A stretch of 64,000 nucleotides of DNA from CAVSMC01 sp963798655 (lineage in GTDB: Bacteria; Pseudomonadota; Gammaproteobacteria; Burkholderiales; Casimicrobiaceae). Both the position numbers and the translations under genes were made by a program. Below the pieces are notes generated by a model. It saw only the letters and a list, made by a program, of their open reading frames with translations, had not been told where the DNA came from and made no database searches. Location of the stretch: assembly GCA_963798655.1 (NCBI GenBank), contig CAWCUH010000016.1, forward strand, positions 561,431 through 625,430, given 5' to 3'. Positions 1-8,909 of the stretch are shown piece by piece (the stretch's first letter is position 1; each line of letters opens with the position of its first letter).

Positions 1-1
1 G

Positions 2-2326
2 ATTTCAAAAGTTAACGCGCAGCCTGCGCGCCGCCGCGTCGCGCCCGCTTCCGACGTCCGCTCGGCCCCGTTGTCGCCGCGTTTCGCGCGGCTGGTGCGC
101 GAATCGTGGTGGCTGCTCGTCGTCGCGGCGTTCGCCTGGCTTGCGCTCATCCTCGCGACGTATGCGAAGACCGATCCGGGCTGGTCTTACTCCGGCGCCG
201 GCGTGCCGCTCGCGAACAAGGGCGGCGTCGTCGGCGCATGGCTCGCCGACCTGCTGCTGTATCTGTTTGGATTCTCCGCGTGGTGGTGGGTGGTCGCGGG
301 TCTGGTGCTCGTCGTCGCCGGCTATCGCCGCATCGGGCATCGCGAGCTCGCGAGCGAGCATCCGCTCGGCCTCGGCGTGCTCGGCTTCGTGCTCGTGCTC
401 TTCGCGAGCGCCGCGCTGGAGGCGCTGCGCCTGTACAAGCTGCCGGTCCTGCTGCCGGCGACGCCCGGCGGCGCGTTTGGCGATGCCGTCGGAAAAGGCC
501 TCGCGCAGCTCGCCGGGTTCAACGGCGCGACGCTGCTGCTGATCGCCGTGTTCGCGATCGGCTGGTCGCTGTTCTCCGGCATGTCCTGGATCCGGCTGGC
601 CGAGCGCATCGGGCAGGCGATCGAGCGCGCGATCGCCGCGGCAAAGCGCCGGGCGGAAGAGCGCGAGGACCGCCGCATCGGCGGGCTCGCGCAGGCCGAG
701 CGCGAAGCCCTCGTCGATCAGGTGCGCCACGACGAGCCGGAGCACGAGCCGATCGTCGTCGTACCGGGCGTCGCCGACGTGCCGAAGTCCGCGCGCGTCA
801 TCAAGGAGAAGCAGCGGCCGCTGTTCTCCGATCTGCCCGACTCGCCGCTGCCGCCGCTCGACCTGCTCGAGGACGCGCCGCCGTCGATCGACACGGTGAG
901 CGCGGAAACGCTCGAGTTCACCTCGCGCCTGATCGAGCGCAAGCTCGCCGACTTCGGCGTCGCGGTCAAGGTTCTCGCGGCCTATCCGGGGCCGGTGATC
1001 ACGCGCTTCGAGATCGAGCCCGCCGTGGGTGTCAAGGGCGCGCAGATCGTCAACCTGATGAAGGATCTCGCGCGCGCGCTGTCGGTGGTGTCGATCCGCG
1101 TCGTCGAGACGATCCCCGGCAAATCGTGCATGGGGCTCGAGCTGCCGAACCCGAAGCGGCAGATCGTCAAGCTGATCGAGATCCTGTCGTCGACGACGTA
1201 CAACGACACGCCGAGCGCGCTCACGCTCGCGCTCGGCAAGGACATCGCCGGCAAGCCGGTCGTCGCCGATCTCGCGCGGATGCCGCACCTGCTGGTCGCC
1301 GGCACGACCGGCTCCGGCAAATCGGTCGCGGTGAACGCGATGATCCTCTCGCTGCTCTACAAGGCCGAGCCGCGCAACGTCCGGCTGCTGTTCATCGATC
1401 CGAAGATGCTCGAGCTGTCGGTGTACGAGGGCATTGCGCACCTGCTGGCGCCGGTCGTCACCGACATGAAGCTCGCGGCGAACGCGCTCAACTGGTGCGT
1501 CGCCGAGATGGAGCGGCGCTACAAGGTGATGTCGCACTACGGCGTGCGCCACCTCGCGGGCTTCAACACGAAGATCGCCGACGCAAAGAAGACGGGCAAG
1601 CCGCTCACCAATCCGTTCACGCTGACGCCGGAAGCGCCCGAGCCGCTCGACGAGCTGCCGTACATCGTCGTCGTCATCGACGAGCTGGCCGACCTGATGA
1701 TGGTCACCGGCAAGAAGATCGAGGAGCTGATCGCGCGCATCGCGCAGAAGGCGCGCGCCGCCGGCATCCATCTGATCCTCGCGACGCAGCGGCCCTCGGT
1801 CGACGTGATCACCGGGCTCATCAAGGCGAACATCCCGTCGCGCATTGCCTTCCAGGTCGCGAGCAAGGTCGATTCGCGCACGATCCTCGACCACATGGGC
1901 GCCGAGACGCTGCTCGGGCAGGGCGACATGCTGTTCCAGCCGCCGGGCTCGGCGCAGCCGATCCGCGTGCACGGCGCGTTCGTCTCGGACCACGAGGTGC
2001 ATCGCGTCGTCGAGCACCTGAAGGCGGCCGGCGAGCCCCAGTACGTCGAAGGCATTCTCGAAGGCGGCGTCGACGCCAACGGCGGCGACGGCGTGTCGCT
2101 CGATGCCGGCGACGCCGAGTCCGATCCGATGTACGACCAGGCGGTCGCCGTGGTGCTGCAGACGCGGCGGCCGTCGATCTCGCTCGTCCAGCGCCATCTG
2201 CGCATCGGATACAACCGCGCCGCGCGGCTGATCGAGCAGATGGAGCGCGCCGGGCTCGTCTCGCCGATGCAGACGAACGGGAACCGGGAGGTGCTGGTGC
2301 CGGTCGGAAAGACGCAGGGCGACTGA
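2..2326 (+). CDS. ftsK: DNA translocase FtsK (5' end at or beyond window edge)
   Basis: FtsK/SpoIIIE DNA pump that clears chromosome termini through the division septum and activates dif recombination. The N-terminus has four hydrophobic membrane segments. After a charged linker comes the RecA-like motor with Walker A GTTGSGKS (about residues 411-418 counted from a TTG at 71) and Walker B IVVVIDELADLM. The C-terminus is a winged-helix gamma domain for KOPS recognition (RRPSISLVQRHLRIGYNRAA). The reading frame is open to base 2, and base 1 is a G that could end a start codon, so the true start may lie just outside; TTG at 71 is the alternative. lolA follows on the same strand after about 80 bp, as in E. 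coli. Confidence 0.95.
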   Translation: MSKVNAQPARRRVAPASDVRSAPLSPRFARLVRESWWLLVVAAFAWLALILATYAKTDPGWSYSGAGVPLANKGGVVGAWLADLLLYLFGFSAWWWVVAGLVLVVAGYRRIGHRELASEHPLGLGVLGFVLVLFASAALEALRLYKLPVLLPATPGGAFGDAVGKGLAQLAGFNGATLLLIAVFAIGWSLFSGMSWIRLAERIGQAIERAIAAAKRRAEEREDRRIGGLAQAEREALVDQVRHDEPEHEPIVVVPGVADVPKSARVIKEKQRPLFSDLPDSPLPPLDLLEDAPPSIDTVSAETLEFTSRLIERKLADFGVAVKVLAAYPGPVITRFEIEPAVGVKGAQIVNLMKDLARALSVVSIRVVETIPGKSCMGLELPNPKRQIVKLIEILSSTTYNDTPSALTLALGKDIAGKPVVADLARMPHLLVAGTTGSGKSVAVNAMILSLLYKAEPRNVRLLFIDPKMLELSVYEGIAHLLAPVVTDMKLAANALNWCVAEMERRYKVMSHYGVRHLAGFNTKIADAKKTGKPLTNPFTLTPEAPEPLDELPYIVVVIDELADLMMVTGKKIEELIARIAQKARAAGIHLILATQRPSVDVITGLIKANIPSRIAFQVASKVDSRTILDHMGAETLLGQGDMLFQPPGSAQPIRVHGAFVSDHEVHRVVEHLKAAGEPQYVEGILEGGVDANGGDGVSLDAGDAESDPMYDQAVAVVLQTRRPSISLVQRHLRIGYNRAARLIEQMERAGLVSPMQTNGNREVLVPVGKTQGD

Positions 2327-2407
2327 CGTTGGCGTTCGCGGCGCGCTCGCTTTCGATTCCGAGCGCATTTCGATACGTGGCGCGTCCGTGGTCACCCAGA
2401 CAAACTC

Positions 2408-3103
2408 ATGACAGGCCGCTTCCTCGCCGCTTCGCTCCTCCGGATGACGAACAAAGCGCGTCATTGCGAGCGCGCTGCCCTCCACGCGAGGAACGTCTTT
2501 TTCGCGGTCGGCCTCGCAGCGGGCGCATTGCCATCCTTCGCCGGCGGACTCGAGCAACTGCAGGCGTTCGTCGACGGCACGAAGAGCGGCCACGCGAGGT
2601 TCCAGCAGGTCACCGCCGGGCGCGGCGGGCGGCCCGCACAGCAAGCGAACGGCACGTTCACGTTCGCGCGCCCGGGCAAATTCCGCTGGTCGTACGACAA
2701 GCCGTTCGATCAGCTGATCGTCGGCGACGGACAGAAGCTGTGGATCTACGACCGCGACCTGAATCAGGTGATCGTGCGCGACCAGACGGCGGCGCTTGGC
2801 GCGACGCCCGCCGCGCTGCTAGCGGGCGACAACACGCTCGAGCGCAACTTCACGCTCGTATCGGCAGGAAGCGAGAGCGCGCTCGATTGGGTGGATGCGA
2901 AGCCGAAGTCGACCGATAGCGGCTTCACCCGCGTTCGCATCGGCTTTCGCGACAATCTGCCGCGCGCGATGCAGCTCACCGACGCGTTCGGTCAGACGAC
3001 CGAGCTCACGTTCACATCGTTCGAGCGCAACCCGAAGATCGATGCCGGCGAATTCCGCTTCGTGCCGCCGCAAGGCGCCGACGTCGTCGGCGAGAAGAAA
3101 TGA
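2408..3103 (+). CDS. lolA: Outer-membrane lipoprotein carrier protein LolA
   Basis: Periplasmic chaperone that takes lipoproteins from LolCDE to LolB. The mature part shows the LolA fold signature: GTFTFARPGKFRWSYDKP, then DGQKLWIYDRDLNQV, ending near FRFVPPQGADVV. A signal peptide core (FFAVGLAAGALPSFAGG) lies about 30 residues in, so the N-terminus is longer than usual. The bases around the possible ATGs at 2408 and 2444 resemble an intergenic repeat (cgtcattgcgagcg type), so a repeat may have supplied the present start. The stop codon forms the first three bases of a large inverted repeat. Confidence 0.93.
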   Translation: MTGRFLAASLLRMTNKARHCERAALHARNVFFAVGLAAGALPSFAGGLEQLQAFVDGTKSGHARFQQVTAGRGGRPAQQANGTFTFARPGKFRWSYDKPFDQLIVGDGQKLWIYDRDLNQVIVRDQTAALGATPAALLAGDNTLERNFTLVSAGSESALDWVDAKPKSTDSGFTRVRIGFRDNLPRAMQLTDAFGQTTELTFTSFERNPKIDAGEFRFVPPQGADVVGEKK

Positions 3104-3212
3104 GGGTCAGAGTGCAGGAAGAGAGGGTCAGAGTGGAGTTACGGCCCGCTGGAACTCATGCTGGAACTCCACTCTGACCCTCAGGTCGTTTGCCCCTGCA
3201 CTCTGACCCTCA
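3101..3212. repeat. Nested GGGTCAGAGT inverted repeat between convergent genes
   Basis: Two perfect 18-bp inverted repeats, one inside the other. The outer arm TGAGGGTCAGAGTGCAGG (3101-3118) pairs with 3195-3212. The inner arm GAGGGTCAGAGTGGAGTT (3123-3140) pairs with 3165-3182. The outer arms supply the TGA stops of both lolA (+) and the dehydrogenase (-). The structure could end transcription from both sides. The same core recurs near 22.8 and 39.5 kb. Confidence 0.9.
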
Positions 3213-4220
3213 TTTCCAGCGCGGGTGGTCGAGCACCGCCGGATCGACGACGAACTGCGGCCGCCGGCCCGCGAGCGCGTCGACGATGCTCGCGAGCCCG
3301 GTCGACGCCATGTTGCCGAAGCATTCGTCCGTCCAGCACAGCGAGTGCGGCGTGACGATCACCTGCTCCATCGCGAGTAGCGCATTGTCGGGCGCGACCG
3401 GCTCTTGCTCGAACACGTCGAGCGCGGCACCGGCGATGCGGTGCGCCGCCAGCGCGTCGATCAGCGCGCGCTCGTCGACGATCGGCCCGCGCGCGACGTT
3501 GATGAAATACGCGGACGGCTTCATCTGCGCGAATTCACGCGCGCCGACCAGATGGCGCGTCGTCTCGTCGAGCAGGCAGCAGACGACGACGAAATCCGAC
3601 TCGCGCAGCAGAGCGTCCATCGCGAGCTTGCGCGCGCCGATGTAGCCGAGCTCGATCGCCTCGACGTTCGGGTCCGTTGCGACGAGGCGCAGGTCGAACG
3701 CACGCGCCATGCGCAGCAGCTCCTTGCCGATGCGGCCGGCACCGATCACGCCGAGCGTGCGCCCGGTCAGGCCCTCGCCCATGTTGTCCATGCGCTCATG
3801 CCAGCGGCCGCTGCGCGTGAGCCGGTCCTTGCGCATCAGCTTGCCGGCAAGCGCCAGCACGAACGTGAGCGCGATCGTCGCGACCGGCCGCGGCATCGAC
3901 GACGGCGTATTCGTCACCATCACGCCGGCGTTCGTCATTGCGGCGACGTCGACCGAGTCGTAGCCGACGCCGTGGCGGGCGACGACGCGAAGCCTGCAGT
4001 CCTCACGCGCGACGGCCGCGGCCGGAACGCGCGGCAGATTGACGTAGATCGCGTCGTAGCGCGAAGCATGGTCGGCGGTGATCGTGTCGACGCGCTCGGG
4101 CAGGTATTCCCATTCGAGATCCGGCGCGCCGTCGAGTATCGCGAGCGCCTCGCGGCCGAACGCGGGCTCGCCGCGCGAATCGAGGATGTCGCGTGTGATG
4201 CCGACGCGGTGGCGTGCCAA
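3210..4220 (-). CDS. D-isomer-specific 2-hydroxyacid dehydrogenase
   Basis: NAD(P)-dependent 2-hydroxyacid dehydrogenase of the phosphoglycerate/glyoxylate reductase type, about 336 residues. The Rossmann glycine motif is GVIGAGRIGKELL. The Arg is in INVARGPIVDERAL, the Glu in LDVFEQEP and the His in VIVTPHSLCWTDE, giving the R-E-H triad. The start is read as TTG at 4220, two bases past the stop of the upstream aldolase gene, so the two are probably cotranscribed. The substrate is not evident; with an HpcH/HpaI aldolase it may act on a 2-keto or 2-hydroxy sugar acid. Confidence 0.88.
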   Translation of the reverse strand: MARHRVGITRDILDSRGEPAFGREALAILDGAPDLEWEYLPERVDTITADHASRYDAIYVNLPRVPAAAVAREDCRLRVVARHGVGYDSVDVAAMTNAGVMVTNTPSSMPRPVATIALTFVLALAGKLMRKDRLTRSGRWHERMDNMGEGLTGRTLGVIGAGRIGKELLRMARAFDLRLVATDPNVEAIELGYIGARKLAMDALLRESDFVVVCCLLDETTRHLVGAREFAQMKPSAYFINVARGPIVDERALIDALAAHRIAGAALDVFEQEPVAPDNALLAMEQVIVTPHSLCWTDECFGNMASTGLASIVDALAGRRPQFVVDPAVLDHPRWK

Positions 4221-4222
4221 AA

Positions 4223-5002
4223 TCAGCGAGCCCCGGTTGCACGCAGCACGTCGAGGCCGCGGGTGAGCGCATCCTGCAGCATCAGCTGGTCGACGCCGTA
4301 CGCCATCATGCGAAAGCCCTTCGCCGCGTAGTCGCGTGCCCAGGTGTCGTCGGTCGCGAGGAACGCCGGCGTCTTGCCGTGCTCGCGGCACGCGCGCAGC
4401 ACGCGGTCGACGGCGTCGAGATAGCGCGGATGGTCGAACGCGCCCGGAATGCCGAGGAAATTGGTGAGGTCGAAGTGGCCGATCCACAACGCGTCGATGC
4501 CGTCCACGGCGGCGATCGCGTCGACGTCGGCGAGACCGTCGGCCGTCTCGATCTGCGCGATCACCAGCGTGCGCGCGTGGATCGCTTCGATTTTCGCGGC
4601 GACGCTGCCGCCTTCGAAATCGTCGTGGGCGAAGCCGAACGCGGCGCCGCGCCGTCCTGCCGGCGGATAGCGGGTGCAGCGAACGATCTCGCGCGCTTCC
4701 GCGCCGCTGCCGACCATCGGCACCATCACGCCGAGCGCACCGACGTCGAGTGCACGCGCGATGAACGGATATTCGCCGCGCGGCACGCGCACCATCGGCA
4801 CGACATCGAGCCCGCGGCAGAGCGCGAACTGCATTTTGAGCGTCTCGAAGCCGAGGCCGGTGTGCTCCATGTCGAACAGCACGAACTGCGCGCCGGCGTT
4901 GCGGCAGATCTGCGGCAGCCCGGCGGTGAAGCACTCGAAGACCATCGCGCCGAACGCGCGTCCGCCTGTCGCGATCGCCTGCTTGACCGGGTTGTCGCGC
5001 AT
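4223..5002 (-). CDS. HpcH/HpaI-family aldolase
   Basis: Class II pyruvate aldolase of the HpaI/RhmA/GarL type, 259 residues, splitting 2-keto-3-deoxy acids into pyruvate and an aldehyde. Family landmarks are FVLFDMEHTGLGFETL at the N-terminus, the metal-binding region QIETADGLADVDAIAAVDGIDAL, and IGHFDLTNFLGIPG. ATG at 5002 is preceded by an AAGG Shine-Dalgarno-like run. It heads a two-gene minus-strand unit with the dehydrogenase and is divergent from gmd across about 84 bp. Exact substrate unknown. Confidence 0.88.
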   Translation of the reverse strand: MRDNPVKQAIATGGRAFGAMVFECFTAGLPQICRNAGAQFVLFDMEHTGLGFETLKMQFALCRGLDVVPMVRVPRGEYPFIARALDVGALGVMVPMVGSGAEAREIVRCTRYPPAGRRGAAFGFAHDDFEGGSVAAKIEAIHARTLVIAQIETADGLADVDAIAAVDGIDALWIGHFDLTNFLGIPGAFDHPRYLDAVDRVLRACREHGKTPAFLATDDTWARDYAAKGFRMMAYGVDQLMLQDALTRGLDVLRATGAR

Positions 5003-5086
5003 CGGGGCGCCTTGTGTAGTGTCTGCTTTCGCCGTCGAGGCCGATCGGCGATAATGAATGCTACAGCAGGATAGAAGTTCAGGGAG

Positions 5087-6169
5087 ATGAAAACCGCACT
5101 TGTCACGGGCATCACGGGCCAGGACGGCGCGTACCTCGCCGAGCTGCTGCTCGCAAAGGGCTATACCGTGCACGGCGTGCGCCGGCGCTCGTCGAGCTTC
5201 AACTCGGAGCGCATCGACCATCTGTACCGCGATCCGCACGAGCCGGACGCACGGCTGTTCCTGCACTACGGCGACATGACGGACAGCACGAGCCTCGTGC
5301 GCATCGTCGGCGACGTGCGCCCCGACGAGGTCTACAACCTCGCCGCGCAGAGTCACGTGTCGGTATCGTTCGTCGAGCCCGAGTACACGGCGAACGCCGA
5401 CGCGCTCGGAACGCTGCGCTTGCTCGAGGCGATCCGCATTACCGGCCTCGCGGACAGCGCGCGCTTCTATCAGGCGTCGACGTCGGAGCTGTTCGGGCGC
5501 ATCGCCGAGTCGCCGCAGACCGAGCGCACGCCGTTCTATCCGCGCTCGCCGTACGGCGTCGCGAAGCTCTACGCGCACTGGATCACCGTCAACTATCGCG
5601 AAGCGTACGGCATGTACGCGTGCAACGGCATCCTGTTCAACCACGAGAGCCCGGTCCGCGGCGAAACGTTCGTCACGCGCAAGATCACGCGCGCGCTGTG
5701 CCGGATCAAGCTCGGCATGCAACCGTGCCTTTACCTCGGCAATCTCGACGCGAAGCGCGACTGGGGCCACGCGCGCGACTACGTCGAGGCGCAGTGGCGC
5801 ATCCTTCAGCAGCCTGCGCCCGACGACTTCGTCATCGCGACCGGCCACCAGTATTCGGTGCGCCAGTTCGTCGAGCGCGCGGCCGCCGAGCTCGGCATGG
5901 CGATCGAATGGCAGGGCTCCGGCGCCGATACGGTCGGCCGCGACGCGAGCGGACGTGCGATCGTGCGCATCGACAAGGCGTATTTTCGCCCGACCGAAGT
6001 CGAGACGCTCCTTGGCGACGCCGAGAAAGCGCGCAGGCTGCTCGGATGGCAGCCGCGCGTGTCGTTCGACGAGCTCGTTCGCGAGATGGTCGCCGCCGAC
6101 CTAGCCATCGCCGAGCGCGATCATCTCGTCTCCCGGCACGGCTACCGTGCCAGGGGTGGACATGACTGA
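5087..6169 (+). CDS. gmd: GDP-mannose 4,6-dehydratase
   Basis: Converts GDP-D-mannose to GDP-4-keto-6-deoxy-D-mannose, the precursor of GDP-rhamnose, GDP-fucose and GDP-perosamine. It is a short-chain dehydrogenase/epimerase fold of 360 residues. The NADP-binding motif GITGQDG is at residues 8-14, and the catalytic YGVAK has Tyr156 and Lys160. Family blocks RRRSSSFNSERIDHLY and LFNHESPVRGETFVTRKI are present. GATAAT (5050-5055) is a possible -10, and CAGGGAG precedes the ATG. It opens the polysaccharide operon; the next gene starts inside its last codons. Confidence 0.96.
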   Translation: MKTALVTGITGQDGAYLAELLLAKGYTVHGVRRRSSSFNSERIDHLYRDPHEPDARLFLHYGDMTDSTSLVRIVGDVRPDEVYNLAAQSHVSVSFVEPEYTANADALGTLRLLEAIRITGLADSARFYQASTSELFGRIAESPQTERTPFYPRSPYGVAKLYAHWITVNYREAYGMYACNGILFNHESPVRGETFVTRKITRALCRIKLGMQPCLYLGNLDAKRDWGHARDYVEAQWRILQQPAPDDFVIATGHQYSVRQFVERAAAELGMAIEWQGSGADTVGRDASGRAIVRIDKAYFRPTEVETLLGDAEKARRLLGWQPRVSFDELVREMVAADLAIAERDHLVSRHGYRARGGHD

Positions 6170-7268
6170 GCGCCGGCTGCCGGTCTACCGGCCGCAGCTC
6201 GGAGAACGCGAACGCCGCTACCTGCTCGAAGCCTTCGACAGCGGATGGATCAGCTCGCGCGGCGAGTTCGTCCAGCGCTTCGAGCAGTCGTTCGCGCGCT
6301 ACGTCGGCGCGCCGCGCGCGATCAGCGTCTGCAATGGAACGGTCGCGCTGCACGTCGCGCTCGCCGCGCTCGGCGTGGGGCCCGGCGACGAAGTGATCGT
6401 GCCGACGTTCACGTACGTGGCGCCGGTCAACATGATCCGTCTCGTCGGCGCGACGCCGGTGTTCGTCGATTCCGACCGCGCGACGTGGCAGATCGATGCC
6501 GGCGACGTCGAGCGGCGAATCACGCCGAAGACGCGCGCGATCGTCGCCGTGCACCTGTACGGGCAGGCGTGTGACATGGAGCGCCTCTGCGCGCTCGCGC
6601 GCCGACACCGGCTGCTCGTGATCGAGGATTGCGCCGAAGCGTTCGGCACGCGGATCGGCGCCCGCCACGCGGGCACGTTCGGCGATGTCGCGACGTGGAG
6701 CTTCTTTGGCAACAAGACGATCACGACGGGCGAGGGCGGCATGGTCGCCGCGCGCGACCCGGCGCTCGCCGATCGCATCGCGCTGCTGAAGAACCAGGGC
6801 GTGTCGAGCGAGCGCGAGTACTGGCACGTCGAGCTCGCGTTCAACTACCGGATGACGAACCTCGCTGCGGCCGTCGGCGTCGCGCAGCTCGAGCAGGCCG
6901 ACGCGTTCCTCGCGCGCAAGCGCGCGCTCGCAAGCGCGTATCGCAACGCGCTCGACGGGCTCCCCATCGAGCTTCATGGCGAGCGCGCCGGCACGACGCA
7001 CTCGTACTGGATGATTTCAGCTCTCGTCGAAAGCGCAGCCGTGCGCGAGCGATTGCGCGCGGCGCTCGACGAAGGCGGCGTCGAGACACGGCCGACGTTC
7101 GTGCCGGCGCATCGGCTGCCGATGTATGCCGACGACGATGGGCGCGCGTATCCGGTCGCCGATGCTCTCGCCGAGCGCGGCATCAACCTCCCGAGCTGGC
7201 CGGGCCTCGCCGCCGACGACGTCGCGCACATCGCTGCGCTGGTCCGGCGCTTCTACGAGTGTGGCTGA
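6162..7268 (+). CDS. per: Perosamine synthase-like aminotransferase (DegT/DnrJ/EryC1)
   Basis: PLP-dependent sugar aminotransferase of about 368 residues. The PLP lysine is Lys185 in WSFFGNKTITTGEGGM, a stretch characteristic of GDP-perosamine synthases, and family blocks SVCNGTVALHVAL and VPTFTYVAPVNMI are clear. ATG at 6162 overlaps the gmd stop by 8 bp; an upstream ATG at 6147 is possible. Directly after gmd, its likely substrate is GDP-4-keto-6-deoxymannose, giving GDP-perosamine. The PglD-type acetyltransferase at 12.9 kb fits the next step. Specificity is inferred from motif and context. Confidence 0.88.
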   Translation: MTERRLPVYRPQLGERERRYLLEAFDSGWISSRGEFVQRFEQSFARYVGAPRAISVCNGTVALHVALAALGVGPGDEVIVPTFTYVAPVNMIRLVGATPVFVDSDRATWQIDAGDVERRITPKTRAIVAVHLYGQACDMERLCALARRHRLLVIEDCAEAFGTRIGARHAGTFGDVATWSFFGNKTITTGEGGMVAARDPALADRIALLKNQGVSSEREYWHVELAFNYRMTNLAAAVGVAQLEQADAFLARKRALASAYRNALDGLPIELHGERAGTTHSYWMISALVESAAVRERLRAALDEGGVETRPTFVPAHRLPMYADDDGRAYPVADALAERGINLPSWPGLAADDVAHIAALVRRFYECG

Positions 7269-8155
7269 TTGGCTGTGGACTCGGACGACGGCGCAGGCGG
7301 TACCGTACTCTCTCGCGAGAGATCCGCGGCGGTGGGCAACGCTGTCGTGACAACCGATGAGCGCACGGCCGGCGCGATCGACTACGCTCGCAAGATATGG
7401 CAGGCGCGCTACTTCTGGACACATCTCGCGCTGTCCGATCTGCGCACGCGATGGCGGCGGTCGTTCCTCGGCGCACTATGGTCGCTGATCCAGCCGCTGG
7501 CCATGACGGCGCTGCTCACGATCGTGTTCAGCCGCATTTTCCAGGCGACGTCGGCCGCTACGCGCCGTACATCTTCACGGGCATGATCACGTGGGAATTC
7601 GTGGGCGGCACCGTGTCGGGCGGCTCGCTCGCGTTCGTGCAGGCCGACGCATACATCAAGCAGACGCGGCACCCGCTCGCCATCTACACGTTGCGCACGG
7701 CGCTCACCAATCTCATCGTGTTCGCCTTTGCGAGCATCGGCCTGGTCGTCTGGGTGCTGCTCGTGATGCCGGAGAACGTTCGGCTGGCCGTGGCTCGCCG
7801 CGCTGCTCGTGTTCCCGCTGCTGCTCGCGACGGGATGGTCGGTCGGGACGTTTCTTGCCTATTTTGCGACGCGCTTCCGCGACGTGCCGCACGCGCTCGG
7901 CTCGTCATGCAAGCGCTCTGGTTCATTTCGCCGGTCTACTTCGAAGCCGATGTTTTTCGCAAGGCCGGGCTTCGCGGGCTCGTAGACGACAATCCGATCT
8001 ATCATCTGCTGCAAATCGTGCGCGCGCCGCTGCTCGCCGGCGAATGGCCGACGCTCGAGAACTTCGCGTTTGCCCTTGCAATCCCGGTCGTGTTCGGGTT
8101 GCTTGCGTGGTGGGCGGGACGGACGATGGAACGGCGGGTCATCTTTTACCTGTGA
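7269..8155 (+). pseudogene. O-antigen ABC transporter permease (Wzm-like), three frameshifts
   Basis: ABC-2 type permease for polysaccharide export, about 295 residues if frames are joined. Readable parts in order: YFWTHLALSDLRTRWRRSFL and LTIVFSRIFQ; then YAPYIFTGMITWEFVGG (one base missing near 7547); then WPWLAALLVFPLLLATGW (one extra base near 7783); then LVMQALWFISPVYFEADV (one base missing near 7898), ending MERRVIFYL. Joined, these give the six-helix Wzm/TagG pattern. Net length (887 bp) fits a loss of one base. TTG at 7269 abuts the previous stop. The breaks may be real decay or sequence errors. Confidence 0.85.
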
Positions 8156-8909
8156 ACAGCGCTTCCATTCAACTCAACGGCGTCAATCTTCATTATGCGT
8201 CGGTCGCCTTCGCCGAGCGGTCGTTGAAGGCACTGCTGGCCCGCGCGTTTCGTCCCAGCTACAGCCAACAGCGGCGTTGTCGACGTGCATGCGCTGCGCG
8301 ACGTGTCGCTCGCCATCGGCTCCGGCGAGCGTATCGGGCTCGTGGGTCCCAACGGCGCCGGCAAGAGCACGCTGCTGCGGGCGATCGCGAATCTCTATCC
8401 GATTTCAAGCGGGTCGGCTCCGCATACGCGGGAAGGTACGCGGCCTCTTCGAGCTGGGGCTTGGCTTCGAGCCCGACGCGACCGGCCGGGAGAATATCCT
8501 TTATCGAGGCCTGCTGCTCGGGCAGACACCGCGCCAGATGGCGGCGCTCGAGCCGGAGATCGTTTCGTTTGCCGATCTGGACGAGTTCATCGATTATCCG
8601 TTGCGCACGTATTCGGCCGGCATGCTCGTACGGCTCGCGTTCGCGATCTCGACGGCGGTGAGCGGGGAGATCCTTCTCATAGACGAGGTGATCGGAGCCG
8701 GCGACGCCGCCTTCATGGCAAAGGCGCGCAGCCGTCTCAACAGCCTGATCGACGGCGCGCAAATCGTGGTCATCGCTTCGCACGACGTCAACGCATTGCA
8801 GGCGCTTTGCGGACGCTGCATCGTGCTCGATCACGGGCGCGTCGCATTCGATGGTCGCCCAGGCGAAGCCGTCGCACATTACGCTGCGATGGTGAAAGCT
8901 CGAGCATGA
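8152..8909 (+). pseudogene. O-antigen ABC transporter ATPase (Wzt-like), two frameshifts
   Basis: ATP-binding subunit paired with the permease, about 251 residues when joined. The GTG start at 8152 overlaps the permease stop. The N-terminus reads VNSASIQLNGVNLHY, then shifts by one extra base near 8250 into DVHALRDVSLAIGSGERIGL and Walker A GPNGAGKST. It shifts again (one extra G near 8411) into RLRIRGKVRGLFELGLGFEP, the Y-loop region YSAGMLVRLAFAIST, Walker B EILLIDEVIGAGD and H-loop VIASHD. It lacks the C-terminal carbohydrate-binding extension of long Wzt proteins. It ends in an ATGA overlap with the next gene. Confidence 0.85.

Noticed and set aside
5..2644. Very long minus-strand open frame opposite ftsK and lolA
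   Set aside because: Arg/Asp/His-rich composition without domains; a by-product of high GC codon bias opposite a certain gene.
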